This document shows positions 1 to 16,097 of a stretch of 64,000 nt of DNA, piece after piece. Source of the stretch: Glandiceps talaboti (Eukaryota > Hemichordata > Enteropneusta > Spengelidae); assembly GCF_964340395.1 (NCBI RefSeq), contig NC_135564.1, positions 10,503,391-10,567,390 of the forward strand, given 5' to 3'. The notes beneath the pieces are model-generated. The model had not been told where the DNA came from. It searched no databases and saw nothing but the letters and a program-made list of their open reading frames with translations. Both the position numbers and the translations under genes were made by a program. Position 1 is the stretch's first letter. Each line of letters starts with the position of its first letter.

Positions 1-589
1 GAAAACTGTCGACACTGAGATTCGAAGATCTAGCTTGCGTACGTACCTGAAATTCTATAACCCCCCCCCCCCCTTAATTGTTTTGTATGTTCGTTTCTGG
101 TATGATGGAACGAATCAAGAGGTGGCAGAATGACTTCACAGTGACCTCGTCTCTCACTCGTGCCCACAGACAGTACGTATATTTCTCAGTCATTTTGTAG
201 CCGACAGTCCCTTCGACTTCTCAACAAGTGCGCCATCAGTGCTATATTTCTACTATTGCTTCACTTGAACATTACATGTATTAGTACCTCTCGTGGATTG
301 AAAGAATCAACTTGTCAACTTCCGAATATATGGAACTCGAAAAATTCTTACGAATAAATAAAAAATAGTAACTTCACCAAATATCTGATGCAAACTAAAG
401 AAACCAGCAAATTCGCGCGACGGTAAATCTTTTTTTTTTTGAGTTACGTTTGCATTTTGTCTATGCATTCCATAAATGATAATTCCTTTAAATTTGACAT
501 TTTGCGATAAATAGTATAGGAAATACTATGACTCTCTTGGTAACGATGATTTGATGATATCATTACCACTACATCCCAGTCTCTCATTT

Positions 590-930
590 CATACATACAT
601 ACATACATACATACATACATACATACATACATACATACATACATACATACATACATACATACATACATACATACATACTTGCATACATACATACATACAT
701 ACATACATACATACATACTTGCATACATACATACATACATACATACATACATACATACATACATACATACATACATACATACATACATACATACATACAT
801 ACATACTTGCATACATACATACATGCATACATACATACATACATACATACATACATACATACATACATACATACATACATACATACATACATACATACAT
901 ACATACATACATACATACATACATACATAC
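590..930. repeat. (ACAT)n microsatellite, about 340 bp
   Basis: Nearly pure ACAT tetranucleotide array on the + strand. It is interrupted three times by the same ACTTGC variant (near 677, 718 and 806) and once by ATGC (near 823). Repetition of the same interruption at several places suggests that segments of the array, not only single units, have been duplicated. Confidence 0.95.
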
Positions 931-1384
931 TAGTCAATAAAGATGTTATTAGACCTTGGTAGGAGATAAGTTAAAATTCGACTAGTAGCAGCATGTCTTC
1001 TTTCTGAAGCTACGAAGATAATGAATATTATTCAAAATGTTGTGCATATTGCTCCTTTTTTCTTGGAAGCCTGCAGGTATAAAGTCGGGTCTATTACTTT
1101 CATTATTATTCGAAATGTACATGCAACATGGACACCGTTTATAGTTAGGGGGCGTATATGTATACTATAAAATTTATACAGATTATGATCGTAGTATAGT
1201 TTTCTCATTTTGAATTTGAACACGTTAATTTTCTCTTGAATTTCTCCCGGTTATGCTACTGTTATGCTATCCTGCATGTGAAATTCATTCGCTCTACACC
1301 ATTCAAAACTCAGCGCTAACGGCCCGACTTGTCACCAGAAAGAAAAAAATGTGACCATTACTCCTAAACAAATTTTCTGTAATT

Positions 1385-1493
1385 GTATGTATGTATGTAT
1401 GTATGTATGTATGTATGTATGTATGTATGTATGTATGTATGTATGTATGTATGTATGTATGTATGTATGTATGTATGTATGTATGTATGTATG

Positions 1494-1532
<39 letters not shown>

Positions 1533-1569
1533 ATGTATGCATGTGTGTGTGTGTGTGTGTGTGTGTGTG
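1385..1569. repeat. (GTAT)n/(GT)n compound microsatellite
   Basis: The array begins as GTAT repeats (1385 to about 1493), changes to GT repeats, returns briefly to GTAT, and ends in GT repeats. On the + strand it is the reverse complement type of the ACAT array at 590-930, so the two arrays face each other about 455 bp apart. Confidence 0.95.
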
Positions 1570-2104
1570 AACGATATAATGCAGTCTATCTAATTATTAA
1601 TAAATTAAATTAAAGTGACGTTTAGATAACTTTGTTACGAAAAAAAACACATAATTAAAGTGGTACGTAATTAGATAATTACTCATACTGTAAATGGGCG
1701 TGAATTCGAAATAATGAAAGCCTACATGTAGTAAAACAAAGACCTCATACACTAACTGTGTTCGTTTGATATTTCACGATAGTTGTTATGTAGAAATACG
1801 TAGAACCCCTTTTTCAATGTGTAGTTGCTCAGACCACCAGTAGTGGTGACGTTTAACATAGTGAAAATGACTATCACAGACGAATGGAAATAACGAAAAA
1901 TAACTCGCAATCCCAAGGTCTTACATGTAGAAGATTTGACAATTCCTTTATGCACTCAGAACGAAGACGGTGTATAAATTAACTGCATGAAAAGATAATC
2001 TATACGGTGGTACTCGAAATATGTCTGTCTGGACATGATATCTAAAAACTAATTTCTAATTAGGTTTTTGTAAACATCATATGAATATTACTGATACATT
2101 TGCA

Positions 2105-2520
2105 TAATTAACGGCTATATCTTAAGAATAAAAAAAAGCTTCAGATTTCATGTAATTTGGTACTTTGATTGCAAAATATCAAAGTACAAGTCCTTTAGAG
2201 TTTATTTAAGTAAACGTTAGTTTTAATTAGTTATTTGCATATTAATCATGTATGGTAATTAGGCAATATCTTAAGAATGTCTAAAATTGCATTGGTATAT
2301 ACAGCAACCATAATAAAGCGGACATATCAAAAAAAGCTTGAAGGAGCTGTCATTTCTAATGAGTAATTTATGTGTAATTTCCATAATTACTGACTTTCAT
2401 TAATTGGGCTATATCTTTAGAATGCACACTTCAAATTCCATACAATTTGATACATACATCAACCATAACAAGACATAAATAAGGTTTGTAGTTTGAATAA
2501 TTTGCCTTTTCAATAATTAG
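2105..2520. repeat. degenerate tandem repeat, about 140-160 bp unit
   Basis: Three diverged copies share the words CTATATCTTAAGAAT (near 2113, with variants near 2265 and 2409) followed by an AATTTGGTAC-like or AATTTGATAC-like segment and a CAACCATAA segment. The borders are vague. This looks like an old tandem array, not a gene. Confidence 0.5.
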
Positions 2521-2821
2521 GCAAGAGTGTAAGCTTCAAAACGTATGTATACGGGTACCATGATGATAATAACAGAGTGCATATGTCCTTTAAAGCTTAT
2601 TGTGCATATAGTTTGGTATATTTACATATACGGGACAGATCAAGTATGATAACTACAGCTCAGAATTTTGCATTCCAACAATTACAACTTGTGTGTAGGA
2701 ACAAGGCCTCTGTCCTTGCGGAAGGCATTTAGTTTGCTTCTGGTTTTAGATTTGGTCGAGGCCTACGCGAGTTTCTGAAAATATGACGGCAAACGAAAAA
2801 CCACTACATATATGATAATGT

Positions 2822-2943
<122 letters not shown>

Positions 2944-3199
2944 ATGAAAACAACCATGAAAACAAACCCACATTTATCACAATAATTTGATAAGAATAAT
3001 TATTTTTTTTCATCTGTTATACTTATGTTGCTTTCATGTTTGTATAGTTGTTCATTTGACCTTTTCTCTGGTCTGGACTCATACATTATCTCAGACTGTA
3101 ATCATCCACAGAGACGTTCTTCCATTTAATACCGGTTTCTATGTACTTGCTGCTAATCTCCACTACTGACTTGCGATCTGTAAAAAAAAAATGAAACGA

Positions 3200-4904
<1,705 letters not shown>

Positions 4905-5034
4905 TAAACACCTTTATTTTATGATGATGACTTTTGTTGAAAGCAAACAAGGTCTTCATGTATCGGTGGTAAGTTACACAATGATACTGCATACGATCAC
5001 TCTCTCTTGCTACATGTTGTAGCTCATTCATTCA

Positions 5035-5137
<103 letters not shown>

Positions 5138-5678
5138 CCCTCTCTAACTCATTCATTTTCTCTCACATTCTCCCTCCTTGCCCTCCCTTTCTCTTTTCTC
5201 GCTCCATCCATCCCTCTTTCACAAACACACTCATACCCAAATGACAGAAATGAAACTATAGAATGTTAATACGTCCTGCAATATTTTTCTTCAACAAGGG
5301 AATATTTCATATGCATTGACCACATAGTGCACATCCAAATTCAAATGTACAAAAAAAATGCTGATCTGTAAGTGCCTCCTGTTAGCCAGATAATGAAACT
5401 ATTTGTAGAATATCTTGTCATCATATGTTTATCAAAATTATGAACTCACTTTTCATGCAGGCATACCTGTCAGCTGAGACGAATGTAATGTAATATAATG
5501 TAATGTAACGTAATGTAACGTAATTGAAAGTGTTCTATAAGCTTTGCAGAGATATTATTGTCAAATGAACAAAAACAAGTTCAGGAAAAAGAGTCAAAGT
5601 TTAAATGGGCAAGAACAGAATATGACTACTTGTTTTGAAGTACAGGAATTGTATTTATGTGGTGATAATGTTATTGAA

Positions 5679-5810
5679 TGGTGGTGGTGGTGGTGGTGAT
5701 GATGGTGGTGGAAGGGGGGATACTGGATGGGGTTCACTGTGGACGTATTAGGGGAGATGGGTTCACTGACCTGGATAATTGGTATCAAAAGGTCTTCAGC
5801 AACTACAGTG

Positions 5811-5859
<49 letters not shown>

Positions 5860-5860
5860 G
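5679..5860. repeat. (GGT)n and (TTG)n trinucleotide arrays
   Basis: A GGT/GAT array at 5679-5711 and a pure TTG array at 5811-5860 lie about 100 bp apart in intron 1. Their translations (poly-Val, poly-His, poly-Leu) explain the open frames there. A small GTAATGTAAC array also occurs at about 5484-5524. Confidence 0.9.
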
Positions 5861-6249
5861 ACCTGAAGTTCAATAGTGGTCTTGATCAGTGTGTTAAGCT
5901 GCAGAGTCAATTGGATGCTCCACTGGTGCACAACACTTTCTTGTGACATGCCAAATTTTTTAAATTTAAAATCTTTATAATAATGTTTTATTTTTACTCA
6001 AAAGAAAATGACAAGACAACGACAACGACAAACTGGACCAAAACGAGAAGAGAAACAAGAAATACATACATAACACTGACAGACATACTAAAATTTTGTG
6101 TAACCCCCCAAGTTACCCAGTTACACCAATAACACAAATGGTTATTACAAGGCATGTATAAAATGTGATCCACATGTAGTTACATCATGGCTTCTCTTTG
6201 TCAATCCACAATATATACGTTACCTAATTATTGGTAGCCTTTGAAACCG

Positions 6250-7030
6250 AACAACTGCAGTTTATTATGAGATATTGTTGTTAGGAGTGTGAAAGCAAAG
6301 AAGAATTTTCGATACAATGAGCTATTGGTATTTGTTTTGTTGACATGAAAGGCACACTTGAAATAAACAGATTTTTAATTTTTTTATAAAATAGTGATTA
6401 TGCATATTGAATGTTACAGTATGTGGGATCAAAACCACTGTTACCAGGTATCATACAGAAAGACAACTTAGAATGTAATAGACTCATTGCTTTATGTTTC
6501 TTTCGTTGAAATGAAAGCGACGCCTGAAATAAACATATTTTTGTAAAATAGTGACTGCATGTTGCAAACATATGTAGTTCAAGGTCAAAGCCTTCTTCCA
6601 TAGAAAAGCAAAATAGAATACATACATTCATTGAGGTTAAATTTTGTTTCCACGAATTGAACGTTACACCTGAAATAAATGTATTTTTGTAAGATAATGA
6701 GTTTAGGTTGTATATTACATATTTCAAGATCAAATTTGTGGTATCATACTAAAGTAGCAACTTCCAACAGAATAGATTCATTGGAGTTTGTTTTGGTGGA
6801 GTGAAAATGACACCTGAAATAAACATGTTTTCCTAAAATAGGTTGTATAAATGTATTTTGTGTGTTATGTAGTGCAAGATGGAATCTACGGTAGCTTACA
6901 AAAAAAAAGGCAACTTAGAAGAACCTAGCAGAGGCCGAGACTCATTAGAGTTTACATCAATGGAATAAAATAATATAAATAAACATATTAATAAATATAT
7001 TTTCGTAAAATAGTGACTCTGGATGTTGTT
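6250..7030. repeat. degenerate tandem array, about 145-165 bp unit
   Basis: Five diverged copies are marked by a TGAAATAAACAT-type word near 6358, 6524, 6670, 6814 and 6974. Each is followed by a TTTTGTAAAATAGTGA-type word, and most are preceded by an ATTCATTG(G)AGTTT-type word. The 111-codon minus-strand open frame in this stretch is a by-product of the repeat. Confidence 0.7.
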
Positions 7031-8540
7031 TATTCTACAAAAAAGAAAAGCAAGTGAAATACAGTAAGCAAAGCGTTCCACACCCTTTTTAAAATTTATT
7101 AGATTTCTGCGACATATTTGAACTCAATTGTATTTAAAACATGCCAAAGGCATCATTCGTGTCTATTAATTGTTTATTTAGCTTCCTTATTAATATTATT
7201 GATATGATACATAAAAATTTTAACATAAATGCATTAATATCATATTACTGACAAGGATCTTTCATTTTGTATTTGTATGACAAGATAGTTAGGGTACTGC
7301 TTTGAAAACCTGTCTCTTTATCTTGATATTCGAGCTGCTTGTATTTCTCTTTGAGAGGAATTTAGTATGATGTATTCTGGTAGATATTTTGTAGGTACCT
7401 TTTTTTTTTGTTACAAAAATACATCTTCTCATTGATGTGGAAATGAAAGAAAAAGCTTTCAAGTGAACCTTAGAAATTGGTCTTTGTCTCAACAAAGCAC
7501 TTTCCCAAACAAGCCTTGCCTAGTAATTTGCAAAACAAAGGCCAAATAAAGCTAGAGTACAATGAATAAATTGCACATCCATTTTGTTGGCAGCAAAGTG
7601 CATACTGCTTTTTCGTACGCTTCACAAATCGCTTGAGGCCATGCAGAATCTGTCACTGCATGTCATACTATGCAGCTATTAGTTAGCGAGTGCCAATATT
7701 TTAGTTTAAATAAATTGAATCTTCGCTTGTGCAAATCCAATCAAACGACGCGGCGCTAGGTGAATGCACACCATTTATTACTGGACAGACTAGTGAAATA
7801 TTTTTAATCAGGATATTGATATTAGTAGATTGAGGACCAGTGAGATGTATAACCAGCATTGTGGAATATTTTTTTTTATTATACATTAGTACTTTACGAC
7901 TGATGGGAGATTGGTTTGTGATAAATGGAATAAAGTAGTTATTAAGTTAACACCGTGAGTACTTGTGACAAAGAATTAAAGGGTTGTATCAGGTATGTAT
8001 CTGCTAATGTGGAAGCCCCAGTAGCTTTTTCATTCTGTGCTATGGTTTGAAAATGTCATAAAATCTTCAGGAAATTGCCCAACCCTTGTAATTAACTGAA
8101 CTAATAGCTCAGAGCTTGACAGATCTGGTTTGAACTTTGATAAAGCATAGGATTAATTTGATTAAACGGATATTTTGGAACCAGTTTTTGTAATTTTGCT
8201 TCGTTATCGAATTCAGATTACATAGATGTGTCCTGATCATTACTGGTATACTCAGTGTACACTGGCTTGGTGTCAGTGTGTAAACAGTCTGGATAGATAG
8301 CCGAGACCATGCACATGTTTGTCAACAAAGATGAAATTTGTGGGATTTTGGTCAGTGATTGTGGTTGAATGCTAGCTTAGGTGATCTAGCATGAACATGT
8401 TTCAACAGGCAACAATATGAATAAGGCAAAAATAAGAATAAAGAATATATGAAAACAAAAATAATGCCGGTTTCATACATCTATGGAAGGGTTGAATATT
8501 GGAAGGATTGGTTAGAATTAGTGACGGGCTGTCTATTTCA

Positions 8541-8720
8541 CTGGGCTCAAAATTAGCTGTGGTCCAGGGCACAGAGACTACTATTAAACCTGTATTTGTA
8601 CTACCATATTTTAAAAGGTGGTAGACTGATAGACTAAATAGAAATCAACAGAAAACTGTAGCTGAAACAGTTTATTTGGTTATCTGACTACCAAGCCTAG
8701 AAGTTCAATATCAACTATAG
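8541..8720 (+). mobile_element. dispersed CAGGGCTC-family element, single-unit copy
   Basis: The copy begins GGGCTCAAAATTAGCTGT and contains GACTACT, a short spacer, GGTGGTAGAC, AACAGAAAACTGTAGCTGAA and TCTGACTACCAAG. In the same order these words make up the reverse complement of 62567-63026. Here the internal 54-bp unit is present about once. No target duplication was found. Confidence 0.65.
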
Positions 8721-11700
8721 TATAAATGATGTCACTTAAATTTTGAAAAGAAACCTACGTTTTTGTAATTTTTGTGACTATTTGAAAACATCCACGTTTT
8801 TTGATAAATAGTGCCATTAAAAATTGAAAATTATAGCTGAATTATTCTCTTGTTTAATATTCATAAATACTCAAGTTTTCATTGGAAGAAATGGTTAGAT
8901 CAAGGCAATTTACATAACAAAGGATGTTTTGTTTTATGTAAATATAACCATTTTAAAGTCACAGAATAACACCATTGTATGTAGCAAATTTACTTTTAGT
9001 AACATCTGGATAAGCCATATTTTACAGGAAAAAAGATAGAAATATGAACAACTGGATGTTTACAAAGGACGACACATAGGATTTCCTGAAATTTGTTAGA
9101 TATTGTTGTCAAAAGGAACAAATGGGCGTACAGAATTTGATATTTCTTTGAAATTTTGGGGATGGATTCATTGAATGAAAAGGAGTGGCCCTTTATAGCC
9201 TAAAGGATATTCACCTCCCTTGCTGAAAGAAGTCGTGGATACATGCCAAGTATTGTTTCTTTAGGGGCAAGGACAAGAGTTGAAGGTTGCCAGAGTTTAC
9301 ATTGAAATGTATGCTGACAGCTCTCCTTACATTGTACATCAGTCATAATTTCTGTATTTTGGTCGATCTCAGCCAGTGTAACTTACACATCACTTCTAAT
9401 GTTGCCAATCATGATGAGAGCTCATAAATATGATGGTGTACACACCTACCAGTGTATTGTATGCGGACTATATAGTAAACCATTACTACCCTTACAATTG
9501 TACATGTGTATAGAGCTAAAGATCTTTAAATAAAATTTGTTCTGTGTGGTGTTTAACCTTTTGCTCGTCACTTTTCTGGCTGTAAATATCAGCTTTTGTA
9601 AACCGTAGAATTAATTGAAATACATGTAGGCCTTCATATATACAATTCTTATTTAACATTTAAACCCCAATATTCTGATCCCATGGGCATTGATTTTACT
9701 AAGATCTTATCAGTGGCTAGGAGCCATAGCGATTATTTAGGATCAGGCCTAGGATAAACTTGTCAAGAGGTCCGTCAGAAACTTGTTTTTGACAACCAAA
9801 TTGTAATCATTGGACATTTACATGTACCTGTAAAAGTCTTGCCGTTCTTGTGGTGGCAGTCGAAAACTAAAATTGTTTGGTGAATTTTGCATTTCAGCAT
9901 TGTGAAATACATACTATAGGAGGTCAGTGTCTATAAAGTGATGTTTGCAACCTTCAGAATTTTAGACACTGTAAGTAAGTCATTATATATGCAATTAACA
10001 TAATGACTGTTCTAATTAACACCTGCATTTTCACAATTTTTAATTGACAAGTTTCTCATTTAGTTGTAACACATAAAAATTGTTTCCCAGAGGAGAAGTC
10101 ATTGTCAGCATAATGCAACCCTGAATTTAAATTTTTTTAATTTTATGAAGTAGATATTGTACATCATACTTTTAATAAAGCCATTCCGCACAGAAATGAA
10201 TCATAAATGAACATGTCATGTAAGATTTGAAGTTGGTTCCGAGGCCAAATAAAAAAAATGTGTGTTTCCAATAACCCAGCCAACCTTGTATTGTAGTTTA
10301 GACTTCTGACCTAACCATTTTGCATGCAAAAAGGTGAAATTATGGCAATTTACTTATTTCCCTGCACATTGTAGATTTTCATGCCAAGTTATCTTTGGTT
10401 ACTTTTTTGAAATCACATTCCAAAGAGAAACGATGTCATTTCATCTTATAACAGCACAGTCTGCATATTGTGTTTGTCTACTTCTGAATCACACAATTGT
10501 CTTCATTTACTTCTTCTACACCTCATCAACTGCTACGGAAGTATCGTGACCGAGTATCTCGTCTTTAGTTTGAAGTAATTCAAAATAATAAAAATGTCAA
10601 ATAAAATAAAATGCCGACCGACATATCCAATTTTCTGAAGTCATGTTATCGGAAACAAACTTTTTTTTTCGCCTTGGTAATGTTGGTCAGACTGACACCG
10701 TTATTTATTTATCGCCATCTTCTTTGTATTCATAGAACAGATACAACTAAAGTTGAACGGCAGGACAAGAACTCGGTTGTTGTCCCCAAGGGTGACATCT
10801 TTTACTATTTAAAGGAAAACAATATTCCTCTGAGCTTTGCGAAGATGTTAAGCAATTAAAAAAAAGCAGTTGTGCCAAGAAAATGGTATTCAGCTGAAGC
10901 AAATTGTTTCTGTATGTTATTTCTCATTTAGGTTTATCATATTATCCACCGTGAATAGTACTGCCATGCATGTAATTGTTACTGAGATATACTTGCATGC
11001 TGTACACACACTTTGAACTTGCGTGACTCAAATTAAGATGTTTGATTTCCTGAAATACGATTTGTGACGATGTTTAAACTTTATTTAATAACTGCAGTGT
11101 AGGCTAATAATTATTTATAGTCAACGCAGTAATTTCCCCCAGACAGCAACTTAACGATTTTGCCAGCTAATTAGTGTGCAATTAAGACAGCTCATTCAAA
11201 AATGTAATAAAAATGTTAGAATTTTGCTTAGTGCAAATATAAATGTCTGTTTGAAGCCAAATAGAATTTTGGCCGTCAACTACAATGAACATGTTGAATA
11301 CAAGTTGTCTGTCTTGATACATGTACATGTTTTTATGAACTAATTTTGATACACATACTTCGAACTTTAAATTGACCTGCCAAGTGTATACGCAAGTGGC
11401 AGTTCTACTCTGAGGAATATATGTTTGAAAACATCCCCCCCCCCCCAAAAAAAAAAGAAAAGAAAAGAAAAAAAGACAGGGTCCAAAGGAAAGTGGAGAA
11501 CACTGACTTGTTTCAGTTGACTATACAAATCAGGTGTATGTTAGGGGGTCCAACTCTATTCCAATCTGTAATCCTAGCTCCCTAGTTTTGATACAAATGT
11601 TCATCTTTTTGTATGGTCACTCCACCTATGCATTCTTGTCAGGTACTGTTTCACCATCATCCGCTCTCATTTTAATGACAAGTCCAGTGGATTTTTTTTT

Positions 11701-12269
11701 TTTTACAGTACGGGAAAAACAAGTTCAAGTGTAAATCACATTTAGTTCAAGTACGAATACAAATACAATATTTTCGCTATATTTTGATAATTTCTTCAAA
11801 ACTAAACATACATATTGTTTTATTTCCTTACCATTTCTGTTTAGCATATAAAAATAATATACAATGTATACTTGTAATAAGTTGTCTTTAAGTTTCATCT
11901 GATGAATAAAATTTAAAATAATCACTCAAACAATATTTTCATCTATAGTGAAGCTTTAAGTAGCTATCATCTATGGATGTGTTATACATACACACATTGT
12001 ACTTGTATGTGTCAACATTGAAGGCATGGTGCGTTACTTCTGAAATCTTCTAAAATCTTTCTCTGTAGCTTTGTAAGTCTTTCTGGTTACCTGGTACAAG
12101 GTGTTTAACCTTATATACCAAAATTAATCACAGTGTTATAAAATGCATCTGCTAATTTGAATAATGTGGCAATTTAATCAAAACCAAGTAATTTATGATC
12201 ATTGTATGATTATTGCGATAGTGATGTATTGATCTCAGGGGTTTGATATATTCTCAACTTCTTGATTGC

Positions 12270-12990
12270 AGAGATGGAGACCAGGTGATCATTGTGATAT
12301 TTGCATGTATGATGTATCTGAGGAGCAGAGTTTGTTAATTTCATCTATTTCTCCTCCCATGTCACTGTCAGTGTAGAGAAACACAGGTGTTCACTCTGAT
12401 TATATTCATAATGATGCATGTATCTGAGGAGTAGAGTTTGGTACTCTCAGAATGTATCTCCTCCCATGTCAATGTGGAGATACACAGGTGTTTGGTACGA
12501 TAATATGTCTCGCAAGAGTGGAGTTTGTTAATTTTACCCATTTCTCCTGCATTGTCAATGTAGAGAGACACAGGTGTTCAGCGTGATTATATTTAAGATG
12601 TTGATGTACACAGTATCTCATGAGTGACTTGTTTCTCTCCCACTGTCAATGTAGATAGACAGATGTGTTCAATATGATTATATTCGAAATGGTGCATATG
12701 TATCTCAAGAATTTATTTGTCCTATTTGTCAATGTGGAGATATATAGGAGTTCTGTGTGATTATATTCAAGATAGTGCATGTAGCTCAAGAGTCTATTTT
12801 TCTTGTTTGTCAATGTGGAGATGCACAGTTGTTCAAATTATGTTATGATTATATTCATAGTGATGTATTTATCTCAAGAGTAAAGTCGTGCTTGTTTTTC
12901 TTCTCTTATAGAGCGGCACAGGTGTTCGTTGTGATTATATACATAATGAGATATGTATCTCAAGAGTAGGGTTTATCTTTCTTCCATGTC
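12270..12990. repeat. degenerate tandem array, about 80-100 bp unit, about 8 copies
   Basis: Each copy carries GATTATATTCA, a TATCTCAAGAGT or ATCTGAGGAGTAGAG word, TGTCAATGTGGAGA and CACAGGTGTTC. The CAGGTGTTC-type word recurs near 12386, 12487, 12571, 12663, 12747, 12826 and 12920. A separate short array of about 30 bp (AGTGTCATTGTAGAATC type) continues at 12990-13070. Confidence 0.8.
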
Positions 12991-13315
12991 ATTGTAGAAT
13001 GTTTCTCCAGTGTCGTTGTAGAATCTTTCTTGTGTGTCGCTGTGGAATCTTTCTTCAGTGTCATTGTAGAAGGAAACAATTGGGGAGATAGTTCAAGTGT
13101 GAATCTTGTAGGGATGTGTAGATGAAGAATTGTTATTGGCTTAATGACCCATTGCTTGTAATGATATGTTAAGTTTGCATAAATAGAATTTTTTGTCACA
13201 AAATCTTAGACTCTGAAAGTGATGGGTTTAATTATGACAGTTAGTAGTGACGTTCCTCAGGTGTCTAGATGTGATCTTGTAATGTGAACAACATTATCAT
13301 GTACCTTGCAATAGT

Positions 13316-13510
13316 ATTTTACCTCATGCTAGAAGATCAAAATAGAACAAGGTTGACTTACATGTATTTTCATACATGCCGCAGCCTATAGTAATGCATG
13401 TGAAGCGCTTGGAGCAGAAGTTATGGTGTTGACCATGAAATTGAATGTTCGTTAATTTTATGATGTGCTTAGGCAGTAATAGTCTATTTCAGGTACTGAG
13501 AATTTAGCTA
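13316..13510 (+). repeat. dispersed repeat, copy 1 (partner at 45818-46008)
   Basis: About 195 bp shared with 45818-46008 in the same orientation. Common words in order are TTTTACCTCATGC, AATAGAACAAG, TATAGTAATGCATGTGAAGC, AAATTGAATGTT and CAGGTAC. No terminal repeats or target duplications were recognised, so the class is unknown. Confidence 0.7.
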
Positions 13511-14097
13511 GTAAATTGAGTTATGCCTTTGTAGTAAATAAATAAAAAATATATTCAATTGGGCTGCAGCTACATGTATATTACTAGACCTCATTTGCAC
13601 TTTTTGAAAGACAAATTTTGAAACAACTGAATACTTTTTGAAGATTCTTAGTGAATATAGAGATACAATGTATGTAGAGTCAGATTTGAAAAGAAGAACT
13701 CTGTTCCCGAAATATATGCATGTACAGGAACATGTTTCATAGTTGAGTTTAAAGATTCAATGAATGTCTTCAGAGGTTATGATCTTGTTCTGCGTTGGCC
13801 TCTTTTTTGTTCTATCTTTAGATGGTGGTCTCTGTAGGGAGTGATTACAGGAACGGTTTTCCCTTATCATTATAGAATCACTGACACAGAATACTAGAGT
13901 TGACATCTGTGCCATCTATATAGATGTCCTGCTCAAGGAAAGAGGTTGAGAGGTGATCACCTAATACAGTGTATCTGACGTTTAAAGATCTGTCATTTTA
14001 ATCGACATCATTTCCTGCAGGTACCAACCAATGCATAGGTGTCCCTAAGTTTGAATAGATAAGTTGGCATGTCTTTTGTCCATGTTGTTAAAGGGTC

Positions 14098-14490
14098 ATA
14101 ACCTGAGTTTGGACACAGTCTGTTTACGTCTTGAAACGCCTTTTTGAAGTTATTGCATTTCCAGACCAATGATAGATTGACTGTTTGTGTCAAGTTGACT
14201 TTAGGCGCAGTTCCGTTTATCATCAGTCTTGAAACGCCTTTTTCTAGTTACTTGCATTTCCAGACTGCTAGTGATAATAGATGGACTGTCTGTGTGAAGC
14301 TGAATTTGGGCACAGTTCCGTTTATCATTGGTCTTGAAACGCCTTTTTCGTGTTACCACGTTTCCAGACCAATGATAGATGGGCCGTTTGTGTCAAGGTG
14401 ATTTGGGGCACAGTTCCGTTTATCATCGGTCTTGAAACACCATTTGTTATGAGTTGTCAACGTTTCCAGACCAGTGAGTGACAGAGAGAC
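14098..14490. repeat. tandem array, about 100 bp unit, 4 copies
   Basis: The word CTTGAAACGCC (last copy CTTGAAACACC) recurs at 14130, 14228, 14333 and 14431. Each copy also has TTTCCAGACCAATGATAGAT or a variant, and GGCACAGTTCCGTTTATCAT or a variant. The two open frames of 71 and 85 codons here are translations of this array. Confidence 0.88.
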
Positions 14491-15766
14491 TGTGGTCTGG
14501 GGTAACCTTTCCTGCACATTGAAATGCATTTAGTAGAATTCTACTTATGGAAGAATACTTTATGGCCACTCGCTATAAAATTGGCAAAACACAAGAATGG
14601 CATTTTAGGTATAATGAATAATATTTGTCATTGTATACATATATTAAAAGGTCAAAGATAACTATTATCCCATCAACTATGCCAGAAGACAAGTTTTAAT
14701 AACATACAAGACATTTGACCTGAATGTTATTCTGGTCACTCTGTATGTTAGAAGGTTACAAGCTGGGTTTATAATTTTTTGAGATGTAATTTTTTCTGCA
14801 CATTAAAAGATACTCACAGTATTCTACTTTCTGATGTATACTTCACCATCACTTGCGACTGAACTCAAACCTGGTATTAGGATATAACTTATAAACGACC
14901 CAATGACATAATTTACTATACATGTAAAAAATGTTCATCCTAACTCCCTACTATGCAATCGACAGTGTTAAGAATGCCATAACACAAATTTTAATGTCAT
15001 GAAAGGTATGTTGTAACGTTATACCAGAAGAGTAAATCAACATTTTTGTAAGTATTTTCACGTAAGCAAAAAGCTTATAAACTCAGCTTGTGCCACTTTG
15101 ATACTAATATTAATATAATAATAATGATTACATGGATGAATGCAGATTTACAAGTGATCGGCTTTACAGTTTTGTCATGAAAAATTGTGTCAAAATAACT
15201 TATGAAATAAAGGATTTACTGATTGAAATTCACTTATTTTATACACGCATGTATAAGTTCAAATTTGGAAACACTAAGAATTACTTGAGGTAAAAGAATT
15301 TTTTTAATTGAAATGTTGGCTTCTCATAATATTGAATTTGAACTGTTGTTGTTTTGTGAGAATCGTGTTTCTGCAAGAACATATACATGTATGAATAAAG
15401 ATAGCAAGTGAATGAATAGTTTAATGGTGTTCTGATTAATATTATTACCTCGTAAATTATCATCAATATTGTATCACCAGGACATCAAAGTTGACTATAT
15501 ATGGATTTATTAGTGATAGAGCAGCAATACAAATTGAGAATAGTTTTGGCTCAACATAAAGTGGCATAAACTTAGGGTATACATTTTTGGGCTATTTTTT
15601 GCTCCATAACAAATTATACTTGGATTCTACTTACTGCAGCATACTTAACCATCCCGTGTTATTGGCAGAACCCAAAGCGCATACATGTATGTAGGCATTA
15701 TATATAGACAATGCAAAGGCATGAGTTGTGCATAGATGTATTAAAATGTGGCAGAAACTTGGGTTA

Positions 15767-16097
15767 GGCCTAAAAAAAAAATTCTTTCGTTCTGGTTACC
15801 TGACCCCACCTAGTTTTTCACTGCCGACCCTAAACTTAAAAATAAAATAAAATTGCAAAAATTTATGAAGTCGTGGGAGAAATAGTGGATGTGGAAACTG
15901 ACATCAACTTAAAAAAGACAATATGAAACTGTTCTTCCAATCTGTAATGGCTGTACATCTGATGAGAAGAAACCAATAACACAGACCTTATGGAAAACAT
16001 AACTACCTGAACTAGGCACTCACACGTGAAAAAAAAAAAAAAAATTCTACCTACCCTAAAATTGAGTGTAATCAGAACCACACAATTTTTTTAGGCC
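15767..16097 (-). mobile_element. GGCC-family MITE, PIF/Harbinger type, copy 1
   Basis: 331 bp that begin GGCCTAAAAAAAAATT and end in AATTTTTTTAGGCC, flanked on both sides by TTA (15764-15766, 16098-16100). The interior matches 24150-24428 and 51125-51509 in inverse orientation. A three-base TWA target duplication and a terminal repeat starting GG are the signature of PIF/Harbinger elements. It has no coding capacity. Confidence 0.8.

Noticed and set aside
444-940. Overlapping open frames of up to 158 codons on both strands
   Set aside because: They are translations of the ACAT tetranucleotide array, which has no stop in several frames.
6398-6733. 111-codon minus-strand open frame
   Set aside because: It lies entirely in a degenerate tandem array and repeats no protein feature.
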